From: Novosphingobium sp. CECT 9465
GTDB lineage: Bacteria > Pseudomonadota > Alphaproteobacteria > Sphingomonadales > Sphingomonadaceae
Direction: 5' to 3'
NCBI RefSeq assembly: GCF_920987055.1
Contig: NZ_CAKLBX010000001.1
Span: forward strand, 1,970,501 to 2,034,500
Length of the DNA stretch: 64,000 nucleotides
Each line of letters starts with the position of its first letter. Positions within the stretch are counted from its first letter, which is position 1. Shown here one piece after another: positions 61,024 to 64,000 of the stretch. The notes under the pieces were generated by a model. That model did not search any database. It worked only from the letters and a program-made list of their open reading frames with translations, and had not been told where the DNA came from. A program made the position numbers and the translations under genes.

Positions 61024-61860
61024 ATGGCGGGAACCAAACACGCGGCACCAAGGTTCCCGAAAGGTCCGGGCGCGACATTATGCGCAGAAATAGCTCGCAG
61101 GAGACGAAAGATCGGGAATTCTGAAACCCTTTTACCCTCTCCTCCCCCGACGCTGCTCGATAACGCCACGCTCTTTCTGGATCTTGACGGCACCCTGTTC
61201 GATCTCGTCGATCGGCCCGACGATGTGTCTGCCGATTCTGATATGCAATCGCTGCTGACACAGCTTGCAAACCGTCTTGATGGCCGAATGGCGGTGGTCA
61301 GCGGTCGTTCTCTTGAACAGATCGATGGAATACTGGGTGTTTCGGCAAAAAACCTTGCAATTTCAGGTAGCCATGGCTGCGAACACCGCTGGCAGGGTGT
61401 AACCGTAACGCCCGACAGGCCAAGTGCGCTTGATGACGTAGCCACGCGATTCCACGCTTTCGCACACAACCGTTCCGGCGTTCTGGTTGAGGAAAAGAGC
61501 CTTGGCGTTGCGCTGCATTATCGCTTGTTTCCACAAGCCGAGACGGCCGCGGTGGCGCTGGCAAGGCAACTGGCCGGACAACGTGGCCTGTACTTGCAGC
61601 ACGGCAAGATGATGGTGGAACTGCGCGTCGGCATTGGCGACAAGGGCAGCGCGATCCGCGCGATGATGTCCCGCGCGCCCATGGCAAACACGATCCCGGT
61701 TTTCGCGGGCGACGATCTGACGGATGAGCCCGGTTTCGAGGCCGTGGATGCCCTTGGCGGTCATGCCATCCTCGTTGGAGACCCTCGTCCCACTGCCGCA
61801 CACTTCGGCCTGCCATCGCCAGGCGGGCTTCGCCAATGGCTTTGGAGCACTTTGCAATGA
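61024..61860 (+). CDS. otsB: Trehalose-6-phosphate phosphatase
   Basis: This HAD-family phosphatase converts trehalose 6-phosphate to trehalose. Motifs are LDLDGTLFDL (nucleophile Asp), VVSGRS, and the C-terminal VFAGDDLTDEPGFEAV. The catalytic core begins about 45 residues after the chosen ATG at 61024, so the N-terminus is long and poorly conserved. An in-frame TTG at 60997 and a later non-ATG start after AGGAGA near 61098 cannot be excluded. It overlaps the GH15 gene by four bases and is the first gene of a trehalose cluster. Confidence 0.88.
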   Translation: MAGTKHAAPRFPKGPGATLCAEIARRRRKIGNSETLLPSPPPTLLDNATLFLDLDGTLFDLVDRPDDVSADSDMQSLLTQLANRLDGRMAVVSGRSLEQIDGILGVSAKNLAISGSHGCEHRWQGVTVTPDRPSALDDVATRFHAFAHNRSGVLVEEKSLGVALHYRLFPQAETAAVALARQLAGQRGLYLQHGKMMVELRVGIGDKGSAIRAMMSRAPMANTIPVFAGDDLTDEPGFEAVDALGGHAILVGDPRPTAAHFGLPSPGGLRQWLWSTLQ

Positions 61861-63641
61861 CAGTTTCGCTCGACTTGTGGCCGATCGGCAATTGTCAGGT
61901 CTCGGCGCTCATCGATACTGCCGGGCAACTGGTGTGGGGCTGTGTGCCGCGGGTCGATGGTGACCCGTTCTTTTCGGCATTGCTGGGGGGAGACGATCCT
62001 GCCGGCGGCTTTTGGGCGATCGATATCGAAGATGGTGTCGAAACGACACAGGCCTATCTGCGCAACACGCCGATCCTGGTGACACGTCATCGCGATGCTG
62101 CGGGAGGCGAGATCGAGATCGTCGACTTCTGCCCCTATTTCAGACGCAATGGCCGCACGTATCGCCCCATGGCGTTCGCGCGGATCGTACGCCCGATTGC
62201 CGGATCGCCGCGCATCCGGGTGCGATTGCGACCGACCTGCGGCTGGGGCAGCACATGCACCATAAGCGCAGGCGGATCCAACCACATCCGTTACCTGTCA
62301 GGCACGATGACGATGCGGTTGACCACATCCGCGCCGGTCGGGCTGGTCGCCGAAGAACGAGTGTTTCGCGTCGAACAGGCGCACCACTTCTTTCTTGGAC
62401 CGGACGAAAGCTTTGCCGGGGACCTTGCCGAAACGCTTGACCAGATGCTCGACGCAACGACCGCCGAATGGCGCGAATGGGTGCGCGGGCTGGCCACCCC
62501 GGTCGAATGGCAGGACGTGGTGATCCGCTCGGCGATCACGCTCAAACTGTGCCAGCATGAGGAAACCGGCGCGATCGTGGCGGCACTGACCACCTCTATC
62601 CCCGAACACGCCGGTTCGCAGCGCAACTGGGACTACCGCTACTGCTGGATCCGCGATGCCTATTACACCGTGCAGGCGCTGAACCGACTGGGTGCGCTCG
62701 ATGTGCTCGAAGGCTATCTCGGCTATTTGCGCAACATTGTCGACGATGCCCGCGGCGGGCATATCCAGCCACTTTACGGCGTTCTTGGCGAAGCAACGCT
62801 GGATGAGCGGATTGCCGAAAACCTGCCCGGCTATCGCGGCATGGGGCCTGTGCGGGTGGGCAATGCCGCCTATTCCCAGGTCCAGCACGACGCCTACGGC
62901 CAGATCGTGCTGTCAAACACCCAAGGGTTCCTTGACCAGCGCCTGCTGCGCATGTCGGGCCTTGCCGATTTCGAAGCGCTGGAAAAGGTCGGTGAACGGG
63001 CGTGGGCGCTGTTCGACAAGCCCGACGCCGGACTATGGGAACTGCGTACGCGCCAGTCGGTCCACACCTATTCGGCAGCAATGTGCTGGGCCGCTTGCGA
63101 CCGGCTGGGCAACGCCGCACAGGCGCTTGGCCTGGACGAGCGTGCAGCCTTCTGGGGCGAGCGCGCCGCCGCGATCCGAACGCGTATCGAAGAGGAGGCA
63201 TGGCGCCCGGAAACCCAGCGCATGTCGGCTACCTTCTCCGGCGACGATCTCGATGCCAGCGTCATCCAGTTGCTCGACTTGCGCTTCCTTGCGCCCGATG
63301 ATCCGCGCTTCATCTCGTCGCTGGAGGCAATCGAAAGTGGCTTGCGCCGCGGATCGCACATGCTGCGCTATGCCACCGAGGACGACTTCGGTCTGCCGGA
63401 AACCGCGTTCAACGTGTGCACCTTCTGGTTGATCGAAGCCCTGCACCTTACCGGCCGCAGTGCAGAAGCCCGGACGCTTTACGAAGAAATGCTGAGCCGA
63501 CGCACACAGGCAGGCCTGCTGTCCGAAGACATCGACCCCCTGAGCGGCGAACTCTGGGGCAATTATCCGCAAACCTACTCACTTGTCGGCCTGATCAATT
63601 GTGCCGGTCTGCTGAGCAAGCCCTGGAACAGCGTACGATGA
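61857..63641 (+). CDS. Glycoside hydrolase family 15 protein
   Basis: This 594-residue protein has an N-terminal beta-rich domain and a C-terminal (alpha/alpha)6 barrel. The GH15 signature NWDYRYCWIRDAYY lies at about residues 259-272. A conserved acidic pair is expected in EDIDPLSGELWGNYPQTYS near the C-terminus. Family members are glucoamylases, glucodextranases or trehalases. Lying between otsB and otsA, trehalose turnover is the likeliest role. The ATG at 61857 overlaps the otsB stop, and its own stop overlaps the otsA start. Confidence 0.9.
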   Translation: MTVSLDLWPIGNCQVSALIDTAGQLVWGCVPRVDGDPFFSALLGGDDPAGGFWAIDIEDGVETTQAYLRNTPILVTRHRDAAGGEIEIVDFCPYFRRNGRTYRPMAFARIVRPIAGSPRIRVRLRPTCGWGSTCTISAGGSNHIRYLSGTMTMRLTTSAPVGLVAEERVFRVEQAHHFFLGPDESFAGDLAETLDQMLDATTAEWREWVRGLATPVEWQDVVIRSAITLKLCQHEETGAIVAALTTSIPEHAGSQRNWDYRYCWIRDAYYTVQALNRLGALDVLEGYLGYLRNIVDDARGGHIQPLYGVLGEATLDERIAENLPGYRGMGPVRVGNAAYSQVQHDAYGQIVLSNTQGFLDQRLLRMSGLADFEALEKVGERAWALFDKPDAGLWELRTRQSVHTYSAAMCWAACDRLGNAAQALGLDERAAFWGERAAAIRTRIEEEAWRPETQRMSATFSGDDLDASVIQLLDLRFLAPDDPRFISSLEAIESGLRRGSHMLRYATEDDFGLPETAFNVCTFWLIEALHLTGRSAEARTLYEEMLSRRTQAGLLSEDIDPLSGELWGNYPQTYSLVGLINCAGLLSKPWNSVR

Positions 63642-64000
63642 GCAGGCTCATAGTCATATCCAACCGCGTAAGTACGGGCGGCGGCGCGCAGGGAGGCCTC
63701 GCTGTCGCGCTTTCGGCCGCGCTGCGCGAACATGGCGGCATATGGTTCGGATGGTCGGGCAACGAGACCAGCGAATTTACCGGACACATCAACCTTGAGC
63801 GCATCGATGGCGTCACCACCGCCACAGTTGACCTTGAGGAACAGGACATCGATGAATACTACAACGGCTACGCCAACCTCACACTGTGGCCGCTGTTCCA
63901 TTATCGTATCGATCTTGCCGAATACGAACGCAGCTTTGCCGATGGTTACCAGCGCGCGAACGAACGATTTGCCGATACCGTGCTTCCGCTGATCGAATCC
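63638..64000 (+). CDS. otsA: Alpha,alpha-trehalose-phosphate synthase (5' part)
   Basis: Only the first 121 codons lie in the window. The sequence MSRLIVISNRVSTGGGAQGGLAVALSAALREHGGIWFGWSG is the GT20 N-terminus with the GGL phosphate loop. LWPLFHYRIDLAEYERSFADGYQRANERFAD follows, with the WP.FHY and YxxAN motifs. The ATG overlaps the GH15 stop (ATGA). The enzyme makes trehalose 6-phosphate from UDP-glucose and glucose 6-phosphate, for OtsB to dephosphorylate. Confidence 0.92.
   Translation, partial: MSRLIVISNRVSTGGGAQGGLAVALSAALREHGGIWFGWSGNETSEFTGHINLERIDGVTTATVDLEEQDIDEYYNGYANLTLWPLFHYRIDLAEYERSFADGYQRANERFADTVLPLIES

Overview
The window is a 64 kb piece of a GC-rich alphaproteobacterial chromosome, most likely a sphingomonad (Novosphingobium/Sphingobium-like). 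The inference rests on the mix of a UrcA-family protein, two TonB-dependent receptors, a ferulate/vanillin catabolic pair, a sphingomonad-style glgP-glgB-glgC-glgA-pgm-glgX glycogen operon, an otsB-GH15-otsA trehalose cluster and GC-rich palindromic intergenic repeats. I see no transposase, integrase, phage gene, plasmid replication gene, CRISPR array or rRNA; there is one tRNA.

Layout. 0.3-9.7 kb is an oxidative catabolism island. A TTQ amine dehydrogenase operon (mauB-mauE-mauD-mauA plus a monohaem cytochrome c, minus strand) sits below a TetR gene. Divergent from it is a Tat-exported, two-subunit molybdenum hydroxylase (iorA-iorB) with its maturation genes xdhC and mocA. Together they suggest periplasmic conversion of an amine to an aldehyde and then to an acid, with electrons going to cytochrome c. 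9.7-18.7 kb holds a sulfotransferase, DUF3008 and iron-permease-like small genes, class II fumarase, an Lrp regulator divergent from alanine dehydrogenase, a phytoene-dehydrogenase-like flavoprotein, and a vanillin dehydrogenase/feruloyl-CoA hydratase-lyase pair.

18.7-25.4 kb has a long gene-poor stretch with a probable small RNA ending at a strong terminator, a UrcA protein, a hybrid histidine kinase with a LuxR-type response regulator, a small helix-turn-helix protein and a TonB receptor. 25.8-36.5 kb is the six-gene glycogen operon, most genes overlapping by a few bases. 36.5-39.7 kb holds an RBBP9-like hydrolase, a TetR regulator, an L,D-transpeptidase-like protein and a LysR regulator. 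39.8-45.9 kb is a leucine/isovalerate catabolism operon (isovaleryl-CoA dehydrogenase, both methylcrotonyl-CoA carboxylase subunits, MaoC). It carries two unexpected genes: a small membrane protein and a degenerate M15-peptidase-like protein of different base composition.

45.9-51.3 kb holds a second LysR with pirin and nitroreductase genes, then two FAD oxidoreductases. 51.6-58.0 kb has an OmpR-type two-component system facing a PepSY membrane protein, a TonB receptor and a DUF2946-like protein, probably a metal-uptake group. 58.2-64 kb carries tRNA-Met(CAT), a lipoprotein, an SLC13-type permease, a nested palindromic element and the otsB/GH15/otsA cluster, with otsA running off the end of the window.

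The points most worth a second look are: the amine dehydrogenase plus molybdenum hydroxylase module with its inverted-repeat operators; the orphan terminator and sRNA candidate at about 19.0 kb; the foreign-looking gene inside the leucine operon; the hairpin that covers the start codon at 48283; and the nested 160 bp palindrome at 60.8 kb.
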